Shown here in pieces: positions 22,948 to 34,161 of a stretch of 64,000 nt of DNA. The stretch comes from Turritopsis dohrnii (lineage: Eukaryota; Cnidaria; Hydrozoa; Anthoathecata; Oceaniidae), in NCBI GenBank assembly GCA_027922465.2, contig BQMF02000034.1, positions 1,302,001-1,366,000 on the forward strand. The letters are read 5' to 3'. Both the position numbers and the translations under genes were made by a program. A model generated the notes under the pieces. The model was given only the letters and a program-made list of their open reading frames with translations, did not search any database and had not been told where the DNA came from. Positions within the stretch are counted from its first letter, which is position 1; each line of letters opens with the position of its first letter.

Positions 22948-25087
22948 AAAATATGGAACTTTCAATATTGGTGTTGTTAATAAGTAAAATTAAGCAGCTG
23001 AAAATTTCTGTTTTAAATATGCATTGAGTTTAATTTTCCTGAAAGCCTTGTATTACAAAAAAAGTCGCAATATTAAAAAAATAATGCTAATTTTTCAATC
23101 TTCTTCGATCTTCTTTGTCGTGTAGGCAATAGATAGTTTCCTTGGAAACTCCAATATAAATATATATCAGTTTTCAAGAAAAGTTTCTGTTGCAAACTTT
23201 CCAGGCTTTCCAAATAATTTCTATAATACACACATGCAACAAGAATACACACAAATTATATTTAACAGAGATTGGTGCGTTGTTGCTAATTACCCGGATT
23301 CGATAAAAATTATGTTTCGTTTACACGAAACCATTTTTCTACAGATTTGTAGGGAATTATATACAACTTGGTAGAGTTGTTCGTGAATTTTTCCCAACAA
23401 AGTCATAAGAAACTCATAATCAACACTTGAAATAAGTGTGCAAAGTAATGTTGTTTCTTTTGATACAAGAAAAGGCTTTAAATCTCTGAAGTAACTTTTT
23501 AATTGAACAGTTTTCAGAACAGAATTCTCACAAGTAATCGATTGTTTTCGTGTAACAAGGCTCGTCAATTTTACGAATCACCCTAACGGAGACGAAGTTC
23601 GGAAAGATGAAGTGTATTTTAACCTGAAGATGTAATAGATACTTACGAAAAACTTTGTTTAAGAAAATAAATTAATTGAATGTTCATGTTTTTATTAATC
23701 TGTATTTTTTATATTTTAAATTTCGGAAAATGCTGAAGTAGGTTTACAAAAAACTAAAAAATAACAAATAAAAACAAAACAAACAAACAACAACAACAAG
23801 AACAAGAACAACAATTTCTAGTTGGTATATAGCATTATTCTAGAAACGGGATAAGATGAGTGTAGAAACATGAGGGTCGGCCTCCTCAAATTCAAACTGA
23901 ATATTTGATATCAATTCTACTAGGCTGGTTTGATACACTTATCAACTATAAGACGACATCTCGAAAACATTATTTTTCAATCTTTGTTAAATAATATGAA
24001 TTCGCATTATTCTTTGGGTTGACCGCTGCGGTTTCGAAATGTTATGGGATTTCGACAATCCTCTTTTTGTAAATATTCTTCACTGTGAATAAATTACAAG
24101 ATCCTTTATGATTAGATTGAAATATAAAGAAGACATCCAAATACATCCAAAAATGTTAGCATATATGTCTAAATTTCACGACTCTTAAAGTTTTATTTCC
24201 TTCGAAAACTAATTCAACGAGATAACGTGCTGTCATGAAATTTATTCAAAGTTTTTTTCGGAGGTTTTGCGACAAAAAACTGTTGAGAAAAAGTTGGATT
24301 CAATTGGCATTTGAGGTAGGTCCATCTTGAAGGAGCGCAGAATCATGTCCATTGCATTTGTCCAACGTCTCACCAGGAAAGAAACCATGGTAAAGCCTAG
24401 GTACAAGGGTGACACTTACAATCCTTCAAAATGTTTGATCTTTTTATTGAAACTCTTAGAATAAATATATTTCACTGGACTTGGAAACGAGGCAACACAA
24501 TAATCCAATACGGCTTTGTTAGGATTTTCATATTTCAGAGATAAAAAAAACTGTATATTGTTATAAAAACGAATGTTTGCAAATAATAAAATAAGACTTT
24601 GAGAGAAACTGTAAACCAAAACACCTGATAGCTATGATGAATAGCTAGAATTAAGAATGCTTGTAAAAAGAATAAGAAAGCTCAAAATGGAATAATTCAG
24701 TAAAAGAGAAGAAAAGGGAATAAAGAAAGAATGCATAACATTTTTGTGACGTCCATAACATTACCCATTGTATCAAGGCTATACTGAAACAAAATTGTTG
24801 TGTTAGGCCCTAATTAAATAAATTGAATCGCTCAAGTAGTGTATTGCTATAGTATGAAGTTTTTATTAAAAATTAAAGTCTAATCCAATATAGCTAGATA
24901 TAATATTTTGTTGTTCATAAAAAGAAAGATATGGAACTAAAAGGAAAGTTTTGAAATACTATTTTAGATAAGACTACATATCATTGACAAAGAGGATAAA
25001 GGAGGAAGGCCTTGGAAGAAATTTTAATATCAACAGTAGTATTCGCTTCTTTACTTGTCGTTGGAACAGCAGCTAAGAAAGACAATC
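22948..25087. other. Intergenic upstream of the channel gene
   Basis: No repeat or coding signal recognised. A CAACAACAAGAACAAGAAC tract lies near 23791-23815. The promoter and 5' UTR of the channel gene should lie at the right end, but no TATA box or initiator is distinctive enough to call. Confidence 0.4.
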
Positions 25088-26470
25088 ATGAGAGTTTGCG
25101 GATCAAACAAGATGAATGGCAGAATGCTTATTGTGTGTTTTCTACATTTAACCGTTCTTGCACAGATATCATTTGCGACGACAGTAGCTGACCAACATCT
25201 AGTGGCACATGCAAATATACCCGACTACGGTACATCTGATGATGTTGCATTTTTTCACATAATTTATTGGTCGACAAAACCGTATGTTTACACAGATAAT
25301 AAAGGGCGCATAACAGGGATTGTACCTGACGCTTTAAACTTACTCCAGTACTACTGTCCAGTTAAAAACACAAAGTTCGTTGACTATAAGTTGGAGTTGA
25401 TATCTATGAATTTCCATCTTCAGCTGTTGCACTCTAATATTACATATGGTGAGGGCATGTTAAAAGGTATCAAACGAGAACGTGCATTATGGTTTCCTTA
25501 CATTCATGGACTTGATATGCACGATTTGCAACTCCTTAGCAAGAGGAATTTAACCGCCATAAAGTTGTTTTCCATAAAAAGGCTAGCGGTTATCACATTG
25601 GAAGAAAAGATCTATTTGCTCCATAAGGTGTTTTTAGGCCTTTACAACTGTCTTCCGATGAGTATCATCTTGGTGGCATTCACTTTTTTGTTCTCCTTTC
25701 TTATTTGGTTTATTGAACGTTCAAATAACGATAAAATATCCATGTCTTTTATTGAAGGCTCATCGACAAGTTTATGGCTAACTATCGTGACGTTTGTGAC
25801 AGTCGGTTATGGCGATGTCGTACCGAAAACAGTCGTCGTGAAAACGTTAATGTCTGTATGGATGGTTTTTGGATTAGTGATGGCTGCTATAATCACGGCG
25901 ACCATAACAGATACTATCAACAGTGATAGTCATTTGTCCATATACGGTAAAAAGATTGCCGTGCTCAAAAACTCATACGAGGAGATTATCATTCGACATA
26001 CGTATACAAGTGACGTCATTGTGACGAAACAATATATGAAAGCGTTGCAACTGGTCCAAAATAGACAGGTTTTTGCCGCCGTTATTGACGGGGAAATAGC
26101 TTCGTGGTATCAAGACTTAATTTTAGATACAAAACGAAAACCGCCACTTTGCATTGTTCGGGAAATCCCCGTTGACGTGCCGTTGAGTGTTTTGGTGCAC
26201 AACAACGACGAGACGGTTGGATTGTTTCGCTGTATGAAACAGTACTGGGATGAGATTATCACCACATCAACGGGAAAATACATGAAAGAATTGCTTGTGG
26301 AGACGCTTCATTACCCTGAAATTATGCGCATCTTTCAAAATAAGTTTTGCATCTGCCTGTTCTCTGTTACTGCAGTCATATTTTTGGTGGGTTTAGCGTA
26401 TGACGCTATTCGGTACCTCAAGAAGCGTGACGTATGTTATGACAGTAATTGTGAAGCGACTGACATTTGA
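25088..26470 (+). CDS. Short ionotropic glutamate receptor-like channel with K+ filter (GluR0-like)
   Basis: Predicted 460-residue membrane channel from a single exon. Order: signal peptide (about 13-32), a short ligand-binding half S1 (about 55-185), M1 (191-209), a re-entrant pore with TVGYGD at 238-243, M3 (253-277, ending ITATITDTI), second half S2 (about 283-405), M4 (420-438) and a 22-residue tail. This is the topology of ionotropic glutamate receptors without the N-terminal domain, while the filter is that of K+ channels, as in bacterial GluR0 and rotifer AvGluR1. S1 is short and I cannot find the usual Arg of the agonist site, so the ligand is unknown. An acidic residue is kept in S2 (DGEIASW). 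Two N-glycosylation sequons are in S1. The ATG at 25088 is the first ATG in frame; ATGs at 25112 and 25124 would also retain the signal peptide. A broken paralogue is at 34162-35590. Confidence 0.85.
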   Translation: MRVCGSNKMNGRMLIVCFLHLTVLAQISFATTVADQHLVAHANIPDYGTSDDVAFFHIIYWSTKPYVYTDNKGRITGIVPDALNLLQYYCPVKNTKFVDYKLELISMNFHLQLLHSNITYGEGMLKGIKRERALWFPYIHGLDMHDLQLLSKRNLTAIKLFSIKRLAVITLEEKIYLLHKVFLGLYNCLPMSIILVAFTFLFSFLIWFIERSNNDKISMSFIEGSSTSLWLTIVTFVTVGYGDVVPKTVVVKTLMSVWMVFGLVMAAIITATITDTINSDSHLSIYGKKIAVLKNSYEEIIIRHTYTSDVIVTKQYMKALQLVQNRQVFAAVIDGEIASWYQDLILDTKRKPPLCIVREIPVDVPLSVLVHNNDETVGLFRCMKQYWDEIITTSTGKYMKELLVETLHYPEIMRIFQNKFCICLFSVTAVIFLVGLAYDAIRYLKKRDVCYDSNCEATDI

Positions 26471-26510
26471 ATGATAAATAAGTGTATATTGCGGAACATT
26501 TTTTACTTCA

Positions 26511-26916
26511 AGGGCAGAAAGTTACGCGGGCAGAAAGTTTCCGCGAAACTTATGGAATAAACTTTCGCGTTTCGCAGATTGTTGGAACAAATATCGCGGA
26601 AAAAACTTTCGCGAATTGAAGAAAAAGAAAAAGCGATTTTTTTGAATTTTTATAATTTTTCTTTCTTTGTTTAAAGTAAAAGTAAAAAACTAATTTTCCT
26701 CAACTTCCCACTCAGTATCGGTTTCTCAATCTTCACCAATGTAATGCTGAAGTTTGCTGAAATTTGCTTGGAAAGATTTCCTTTGCGAGAAAAAGCTTTT
26801 TTGAAATTATTTATGATATCGCGTGGAAAAAACTTTCGCGTTTTTTGTTATTTCCAAAGACATAAACTTTCACGAAAACGGGCCAAAAAGGCAAAAAACG
26901 CGAAGGTTTCTGCCCT
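26511..26916. mobile_element. TIR element just downstream of the channel gene
   Basis: The ends are AGGGCAGAAAGTT and its near complement AGGTTTCTGCCCT. The interior repeats CTTTCGCG and GCGAAA motifs (for example ACTTTCGCG several times). The flanks (TCA and TAA) do not give a clean target duplication, so the class is open. It starts 40 bp after the stop codon of the channel gene. Confidence 0.55.
26556..26561 (+). promoter_or_regulatory. Candidate polyadenylation signal within the TIR element
   Basis: AATAAA lies 86 bp after the channel stop codon and inside the 26511-26916 element. It is the first canonical hexamer downstream of the gene. Use is inferred from position only. Confidence 0.35.
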
Positions 26917-27302
26917 TAAAGTACTTTCTACAAAGCCTTAAGTATTGGTTTGGGAAATATGGCGACACTATAATAACAAAGCATATAGTTTGTCCAATCA
27001 CAAGCGCCAAGGGTAACCACGCGATATAAAGATGATGTTAAAGCCCTTGCTATCTCTGTTCCTTCTTATTTTGTTGAAAATTGAAGACTGGTTACAGAAT
27101 TAACTCTTTCTCGTTAAGGTTTATTCTATTGAAGTGGGGAATTTCATAAAGCGATTATTCCATTACTAGAAGAAAGATTCTCGAAAAATAAGAATGTTTT
27201 TTTATGACTTTGAATAAACAAAATTGCTTCAAAAAAACCAATGGCGACTCGATAACATTGCCTAAATAAAATAAGACTAAATTTGATTTACCCAAATTAA
27301 TA

Positions 27303-27400
27303 CCGTATTCCCTCTAATTAACGCCCTCTCCAATAAGCGCCCCACTCAAGTGACTTAACATCCACTCAGAAATGAATAAGCGCCCTGTAATTCTGTAATA
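27303..27400. mobile_element. CCGTATTTCC-family fragment
   Basis: It begins TA then CCGTATTCCCTCTAATTAACG and carries AATAAGCGCC motifs, like the elements at 42329 and 43210. Only one end is recognisable. Confidence 0.5.
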
Positions 27401-27513
27401 GAAACGGAACACTATATTTTTGTGATGTCTAAATGTAAGTTATAAGTACAAAATCTGATTTCGTTGCCATGAAAAATACAGTTGTTTTTATGGAAAAAGT
27501 GAAGAAGGGTGTC

Positions 27514-27681
27514 AGGACAATCCCCCACTCCCCGGATAGTTACGCCTTCCATTCCTCCCCTAATGGAAGAGCTTCCCCATCCAAATTAGGTTTAGGTTAA
27601 GGATTAGGTTTAGGGCTAGGTACTCGGGGGCAATCATCTAGTGGGGGGAGGGGGGTAATTTTCCAGGGGGAGGATTGTCCT
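27514..27681. mobile_element. Small TIR element with TTTAGG-like core
   Basis: The ends AGGACAATCCCCC and its complement GGGGGAGGATTGTCCT bracket 168 bp. The core has GGTTTAGGTTAAGGATTAGG, reminiscent of but not a telomeric array. No clean target duplication is seen. Confidence 0.5.
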
Positions 27682-30004
27682 ATAACCGTGAAAAAGGAAT
27701 CTATGACAGGATGATGTGGAGAGAATGAATAAGCGTAATATAGTTAAAAACTCAAACAACCTAAGTAAATCAGAATAAAATTTCTTATGAAAAGTGTCCA
27801 TGTTCGTCCACCTTTGTCCATCTTCGTTCAGAGCAGAAAAACAGGAATAACGTTCTTAACGAAATAGAATGACGCATTCAAATGAAAACGAAATATCCAA
27901 TATGGCCAAGCTATCTAGGTGAACAGGTTATGAAGAGAGTAATAAAAGACTTGGTGTAACCTTTGTATGGATTCTTTAGGTCTTAATAACCAGTCATCCT
28001 TCCAAAACTTTTATTTAACTGAAAAGTTTGATTGTCTGGAAGCAAACTTCCAACCCAAGGTCTTTTGCTTTTCCATGTATCTATCTATAAAAGTCAGGAT
28101 ATATCCATTTGTCGGATGACGAACTTTGCGTCTTTCGAAACAACATAATAAAGTTTTATGTTTTGCTATTCCTTCTAGTAAAAAAACCCATAAGATATCA
28201 TAGTTCAAGAACCCAGAATTGCATAAGAAGATTGAAGACATCACGGAAAAGTATACATTTACTCCTCAATAACTTGCAAAATTAGGAGGTTGAGTTATTG
28301 TTTAATTTTGAGACAAAAGGAATGGTTTTAAAAAAAACATTTTATCAGCTAGCGGTTCATCAACGCCACAAAACTAGCTGGTTAAAGTTAAGAACAACAA
28401 AAGTTTGTTTATGATTGAGATCGAGGTTCGAGACACCATCTTTTTGCCATTATAAAGTGTTTCCTATATCATAGGGCGGTAGTAAGCAGAGGGTGGCTTT
28501 TATTAGGAGGTTTAAGACGCCATATTGAAGAAAACATGGGTTTTGTTTTGTTGTTTTGTTGTCATAAACGATATTTTCAATTTATATTCATTCTGCTGGG
28601 CGCTATGCAACAGTTTATACTTATAGCGATCATGCTGCGAACATCACTTCTATTATGAAAGACGAACAGGGCGAGAACCTCAGGTATTACTTTAACACAT
28701 CTCGACGAGTGTTCCATAGTCAACAGCAAACTAAAGCTACACTTCTCAACGCTTCTTCACAAACTTTAAACGGAGAAAACCAACTGAAGTTTGATGTTTT
28801 ATGTTCACAGCGGAAGTTCTCTGAACACCTACCGGGAAGTATTAACAACTTGTTAGATGACAACTAGCCTTACTTTATCTTACAAAAATAAGAGGTTGGA
28901 AATGAAGCTAATGTGCTAGGTCTCAATAGCTATCAAGCTTGAAAGACTTTGCGGTTCCCTAACAGGAACTAGTAGCTGAACGTAGAATGACGTAATCTTC
29001 CCGAATAGTTCAACCATTCTATTCTTAGAAACATTTTAAGTATACTAAATCTTGTTTGACTCTAGCAGATTTTTGTCTATTTAAGGATTGATAATCATGG
29101 ATAAAGAAGGCCAAACATACTTTTCCGGACATTAACAAATCTTTCACACGTACGTTAGGCTTCGTTTGACCACAACAATTCAACTGAGAACTTGAAAATA
29201 ACAACAATAATCAGTGTTTTTTTAGGCAATATATAACCACTCGAACTCACAGTTGATTGAACGTTCGTCAAGTTAGTTGAAAAAACTTTCATAAAAATCT
29301 AGAAAGCCATCAAAAGAAAAGCTTCTCTCAATACTTTCGTCCATTCCATCTCAAGTAGGTTCTTGATTGGTTAGTTAATTTTGTCTATTGTATGTTCAAT
29401 GTCATAACAGCTTGAAGGAGCTGTGATGTTTGTTGGGTTTAGATTAATATTGTATCTAAATAACAAAAGGTTTCTTGCCAATTCATAGAAGATTTTTCAT
29501 CACTGGTTTTTCGAAAGATTTGTGTTCTTTAAAGATTCGCCAAATTAGTTGTCAATTTGAGACCATCAAAACTTGACAGTGGAACCCTTGTTTAATTTGT
29601 TTGGGTCAGTGAGGTAAGTTCAGGCTTTTTCACTAGTATGTTTGATGGTCTCGTATTGGCAGATAAACATGCTCTCAAAATAAAAATAGCAATTTCAAAC
29701 TGGAGTTAGGCATTATATTCTCGTGTGACCATGAACTGAAATTTCTTCCATCACTTTTATTAATTACGAATGGTCAAAAACACAAAGAATATTCCTGCAA
29801 ATAGTTGTCTGAAGTAATTACAAGGACCGTGCTAAAACATGACATTCTTTTCTAACACAAGATGATTTACTGAGTGAAACATAAACACGAACATTTCAGT
29901 AGTTTATTATAAGTAGAAGAACTAAGTTAAAGTTGGAATCAAAATTGATATCAATTACAAACAAAACGAAGTTTTTTTTCCGTTTTCCGTTTTTTTACAT
30001 CGAA
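27682..30004. other. Intergenic, nothing recognised
   Basis: No convincing gene. The open frames at 28011-28244 and 28655-28867 have no recognisable motif and no paralogue in the window. Confidence 0.4.
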
Positions 30005-30095
30005 GGTCTACGGAGGAAATGGTACCGAAATTGTGTGTCTAGGAAGGGAATGGTACCGAAATTGTGTGTCTAAGAAGGTAATGGTACCTGGAGAG
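30005..30095 (+). repeat. Short direct repeat upstream of the LIM gene
   Basis: The unit GAAATGGTACCGAAATTGTG-TGTCTA is present twice with a third partial copy, spaced about 33-35 bp, 180-270 bp before the start codon. It may lie in the promoter or in a 5' UTR intron. Confidence 0.55.
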
Positions 30096-30275
30096 GGAAA
30101 GATGCCATAAAAAAATACTCGAAATAACCTAATACTTTGAGATGAGTTTAAATAAAATGTCTTTCATCTTTCTTAGAAATTGTGACTTAGTTGTTAGTAG
30201 CAAGCTGATAGTAAATAGTAGTTTCTTGCTTTTAATTGCCTTCAGAACTGTATATCGCATTTGGTTCCGGCGAAG

Positions 30276-32971
30276 ATGTCAACTAAGCTCCTTGTTGTGG
30301 TTGAAAATCTCGATTCCATGATCGAGACACTGGAAGAAAAACTTGCAAAGGAAAAACGGAGTAACATGTACGACCTCGATAATATGATTGAAACTTTGGA
30401 ACAACGTTTGAATAAAGATGGTGTGTCAACTAGCTATAAGGGCGTTTGTGTTACTTGCGAGGAACCCATTCACGGAGAAGTATGTAACGCCTTGGGTCGG
30501 GCGTTTCATCCTGAACATTTTACCTGTTCCGTTTGTGAAAAAGAATTGTTTACGGAAACATACTTTGAACGCGAAGGAAAGGCTTATTGTGAGAAAGATT
30601 ATCATGCTAAATATGCACCAAAATGTTTTTCGTGTAAACAGCCTGTTGTTGGAGTAAGTTGATATTTTTTGGCGATGTCATATTTTATGAAGCTTTATAG
30701 AAATTCTTATCTTACCAACCTCGATCTGATCAGTGACTAATCCGGACATTATATCACTATGTGCTATTACATATCAATAAATATGTAATTATCGTATGAA
30801 ACAGTGCAATCTGATTATTTCAGCCATGCGTAAAGTTTGAAAATCACACATGGCATCTCGACCATTTTGTATGCGAGGAATGCAAGACACATTTTACGGA
30901 AGACGGCTTTCATGAAAAAGATGGCAAGGCTTATTGTGCGAAAGATTATAAACGATTATTTGCTCCGATATGCCCTGGGTGTGGAGATTACGTGTTAGAT
31001 ATTGTAGCCAATAAGAGGTGGCATCAGAAGTGCTTCAATTGTACGGTAAGCATTTTACGGGGTATTTCCCGAATATTGGGCGAATTTCTGAAAAAAGCAC
31101 TACGAAGGAGTGCATTTCTATAGAAATGTACACACTATTTCAATAAAGATGCTCTTCATTGCAATGATTTTTTGACGATTTTGCTAACTGGGGATTATGT
31201 TTTGACCAAAACTTCATGAAACAAACTAAAACTATACTGGAGATATCCACTATTATACAAATACTAGTACCCCAGGTAAAGATTTTTACCTAGTTTAATT
31301 TCGAAAAGGATGTGTCAAATTCGCCTTTCCCGTGTGCGACCACCGTGATGAAAATTTCAATTTGGGAATTGGAAACAGAAAATGTACCCATGTTGTAGAG
31401 CTCAAAAAACTGATCAAAAAGTGTCGACATAAGCCGCACCACCCAAAAATATTTAGGCTCAAAACTTTTGTCACCCCATCGCTTGTATAGCGGACCTCAA
31501 AGAACGCCAGTTATCCCCATTGGTTCTCGAGATATTTCCCCTAAAACGTCGCGTTCGATTGGAGATGCAGTGTAATATGATTCCCCGTGATCATAAAAAA
31601 ACTGACGTCACGCCACGTGCTACTATATAATAATCATATAAAATGCTCTCGCATCTGCGTGGTTTTACGCGCAACCAAGAAGAGCTTGACCGTAAATTTA
31701 AACTAAATATATCACTCTCTAAAATAAAAGTGGGACGCACACTCGCTATTATAAAATTACTCTAGACTCTGATGTAATGACACTAATATAATGACACAAG
31801 TCTACAACAAATATTATTACATCGATCAGCCTCGGAATTGATTACTAAAATGCGTTAGTAGTATTATCCTCTCACCATAACATTGTGTCAATCCGCTCTT
31901 GGGTAAGATGGATAAAATGAATTTCGTGCGTGAGAACGGAAGTTTTATATCAATATGTAACAAGGGAGCCTATTTTGTTTACAAAACGTCTCAGTTGATT
32001 ATTCTCAATTCGACACATGTTTTAATTAAAAATATCTTCTTCCCTAATATTGGTGATTCTAAGTTGGTAATCGTTTCAATAATTTATGTCTCTGTTATTT
32101 TTTTAACTGATCAGTTTGATGTAGAAGAAAGAATTTTATTTTGTAAGTGACCCACAAGATTTATTTAACCCAAAAAAACAAACAAAAAGCAAATGAAGTG
32201 GGAAGGAAACCAGCTCTAAATGATCGACCTTGGCGCTTATTTAAGGGCGGTACTTATAAGTGAAAGGCGCTCGTTATTTAATTTTTTTCAAGAGATGATT
32301 ATGAGCTTGGGCGCTTTAGAGAAAAATATGGAGAATTTTTCGGTAACTTTATTGGATAAGAGATCTATTTTGTTCGGCTTTGAGCAAAGAAATGAAATTT
32401 TAAACCTTGTATTTACTTTGACAAACTGTGTAAATCCTCTGTAGTGTTACCTTTCACAATCATGAATTAAAAAAGAGATATTAGTTAGAAAATGATTCTT
32501 CAGTAGCGTTTCGAAACTAAAAACAAAAACGTTCAGAGAGTTCAGAGATCAAAATTTTGAAAGGTTGATATTATTTTGTCATCTTCCTAAAAATCGAGTT
32601 TTACCAACCTCTAACTCTTAAAAATGCAAGTAACCCTGGGTTATGAAGTTTTTATTTATGTATTGTTGTTGTTGTTGTTGTTATTGTTTTTGTTATAGGA
32701 TTGTCAACATTCGTTGGAAGGCCGAAACTTTTACGAACACGAAGGAAAGCCGTATTGCGAAACTCATTTTCGTGCGAAGCGAAAATCAATTTGCCATGCG
32801 TGTAATAAGCTCATACTACGCCAGTGTATAACAGCCATGGGTTTCAAGTTTCATCCAGAACATTTCAAATGTCACTACTGCCAGCAGGAATTGAATCAAG
32901 GCACATACAAGGAAACTAATGGGAAGCCGTACTGCAAGAGGTGTCACCTTAAAGCATTCGGATATTATTAA
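30276..32971 (+). CDS. Paxillin/leupaxin-family protein, two LD motifs and four LIM domains
   Basis: A three-exon gene: 30276-30653, 30824-31045 and 32699-32971, with GT-AG introns in phase 0 (donors GTAAGT and GTAAGC, acceptors TTTCAG and TTATAG). The 290-residue product has LD motifs at 12-19 (LDSMIETL) and 34-41 (LDNMIETL), then LIM1 (58-108), LIM2 (117-167), LIM3 (176-223) and LIM4 (232-282) with all zinc ligands present. LIM4 (CITAMGFKFHPEHFKC) is the paxillin-family type. Members act at integrin adhesions, where LD motifs bind kinases and vinculin-type proteins and LIM domains target the protein to adhesions. It is much shorter than paxillin because the region holding the other LD motifs is absent, or lies in upstream exons. 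A likely acceptor (TTGCCTTCAG, ending 30245) suggests an upstream exon, and the frame stays open back to it. Introns split LIM2 and LIM3. Confidence 0.9.
31067..31194 (+). mobile_element. Small CCCAG/TGGG-ended MITE in LIM intron 2
   Basis: A diverged copy of the 123-bp element at 57298-57420: shared GAGTGCATTTCTATAGAAAT, CAATAAAGATGCTCTTCAT and TTTTTTGACGATTTTGC. It begins 21 bp after the exon 2 donor. Confidence 0.65.
31264..31766 (-). mobile_element. Helitron-like family 2 copy in LIM intron 2
   Basis: Read on the minus strand it ends in the hairpin GGTAAA-AATC-TTTACC, a 7-nt spacer TGGGGTA, and CTAG followed by T. The interior contains GCGATGGGGTGACAAAAG and GTGCGTCCCACTTTTATTTT. The 5' end is set near TCTAGAGTAATTTTATAATA by comparison with 56583 and is approximate. 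No protein is encoded. Confidence 0.65.
32222..32350. mobile_element. Relic of CCGTATTTCC-family interior in LIM intron 2
   Basis: GGCGCTTATTTAAGGGCGG and GGGCGCTTTAGAG resemble the repeated GGGCGCTTATTAGAGGGG of 43210-43684. No termini are left. Confidence 0.35.
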
Positions 32972-33007
32972 ATCGACTATTGAATACGTTTTATACTATT
33001 TTCGCGA

Positions 33008-33013
33008 AATAAA
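33008..33013 (+). promoter_or_regulatory. Candidate polyadenylation signal of the LIM gene
   Basis: AATAAA 36 bp after the stop codon at 32969-32971. Inferred from position. Confidence 0.45.
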
Positions 33014-33784
33014 TCTCTTAGTACGCTTGCCCCATAAAGGGGGTGGACGAACAATATTTAACACTATCAGGATTATATATTCAAACAACTACTTCTCAAG
33101 ACTATTTTCCGTATACATATACGGGCTAGTTGTTTGACTCCATTTCATCAACATAATGTATAATATAATGTATAATGTATATATATATATAAAGTAAAGA
33201 GGTGGGTGAATAAGACACAAACAAGGCGGAGGTCGCATTTCACGTCGCATTTCACGTCTGTTGACGGTTTTTATATATATATATCAACATACAAATTACA
33301 TTTATTCTATAATCAAGTGCAACCCAAATTGCTGGAAAATGAAAAACAATTAATGTCCAAATAACGTATTCCTGGATTTCAATAAATTTCATTATTGAAG
33401 ATGCACTGTAACATTATTGTCAGAAAAGATGGACGCTTTAAAAGTCACAAAAAAATTTTCGGTAAAATTATATTTTGTTATCTTTGCTTTTTTCTCTCTT
33501 CAGCGTTATTGTAGCTGTGGGTGATAAAGATGTTAGAGATAAACACGTTTCTCTTACATTGGAAGATTGTTCAACATTTTAAAATAGTACAGATATTTCA
33601 TCATGATGCATCCGATGATTGTTGGCTGTGTTTCAAAGGAACATTCCCAAATTAAAAAATATTTTCGCTTGTATGTTCAGTCATTATAATTAAATAAGTC
33701 AGAGTTTATCATGTTATGAACAAGCGAGTTTATTTTTTTGGCAATACATTTTCAATCTGATGATGACCCAGCTGTATGTTGTAG
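33014..33784. other. Downstream spacer with TA microsatellites
   Basis: TA-rich runs at about 33155-33192 and 33272-33285. No gene recognised. Confidence 0.5.
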
Positions 33785-33971
33785 CCACCTACTACAACAG
33801 TGTGAATCGATCCAATGAGCTTAACACTCAGTTTAAGAGCTGGAATAATGTTTACAGGGGTAGATTCCAGCATATTCTAAAGCGCAATATGGAGCTGTAA
33901 ATGCTCTAGACCTGAGGTCATCCTAGGTCGACATTAATAAATAAACAAATAAACAAATAAATAAATAAATA
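33785..33971 (+). repeat. Probable retroelement 3' end with AAATAAAC tail
   Basis: A short open reading ending in QFKSWNNVYRGRFQHILKR before a stop is followed about 60 bp later by an irregular AAATAAAC/AAAT tail. Such an arrangement is expected for the 3' end of a non-LTR retroelement. The family is not recognised. Confidence 0.4.
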
Positions 33972-34161
33972 TAAATCCAAGTGTTCTGTAGTATGTGACA
34001 ACGACATGATTGTGAAAATGATATAGTGGTGTAATTTCTACCAATTTCAACTTTCGAGTATTTTTCTTGTCCAATGAATGTTCGTTTCTATGTGCTAAAA
34101 TACCTTTAACATAATTTTTCTTATGTGTTTACTTAATTTTTCAAACAAAAATTCATCTAAA

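Noticed and set aside
23290..23568. 92-residue minus-strand frame
   Set aside because: No recognisable domain, the translation begins with a non-ATG-supported context, and no splice sites join it to anything.
25088..26470. Voltage-gated K+ channel, suggested by TVGYGD
   Set aside because: There is no voltage-sensor bundle or S4 arginine ladder. Two extracellular half-domains surround an M1-pore-M3 unit and a fourth segment follows, which is receptor topology.
27575..27625. Interstitial telomere repeat
   Set aside because: The TTTAGG/TTAGGG-like hexamers are irregular, few, and lie inside a small TIR element.
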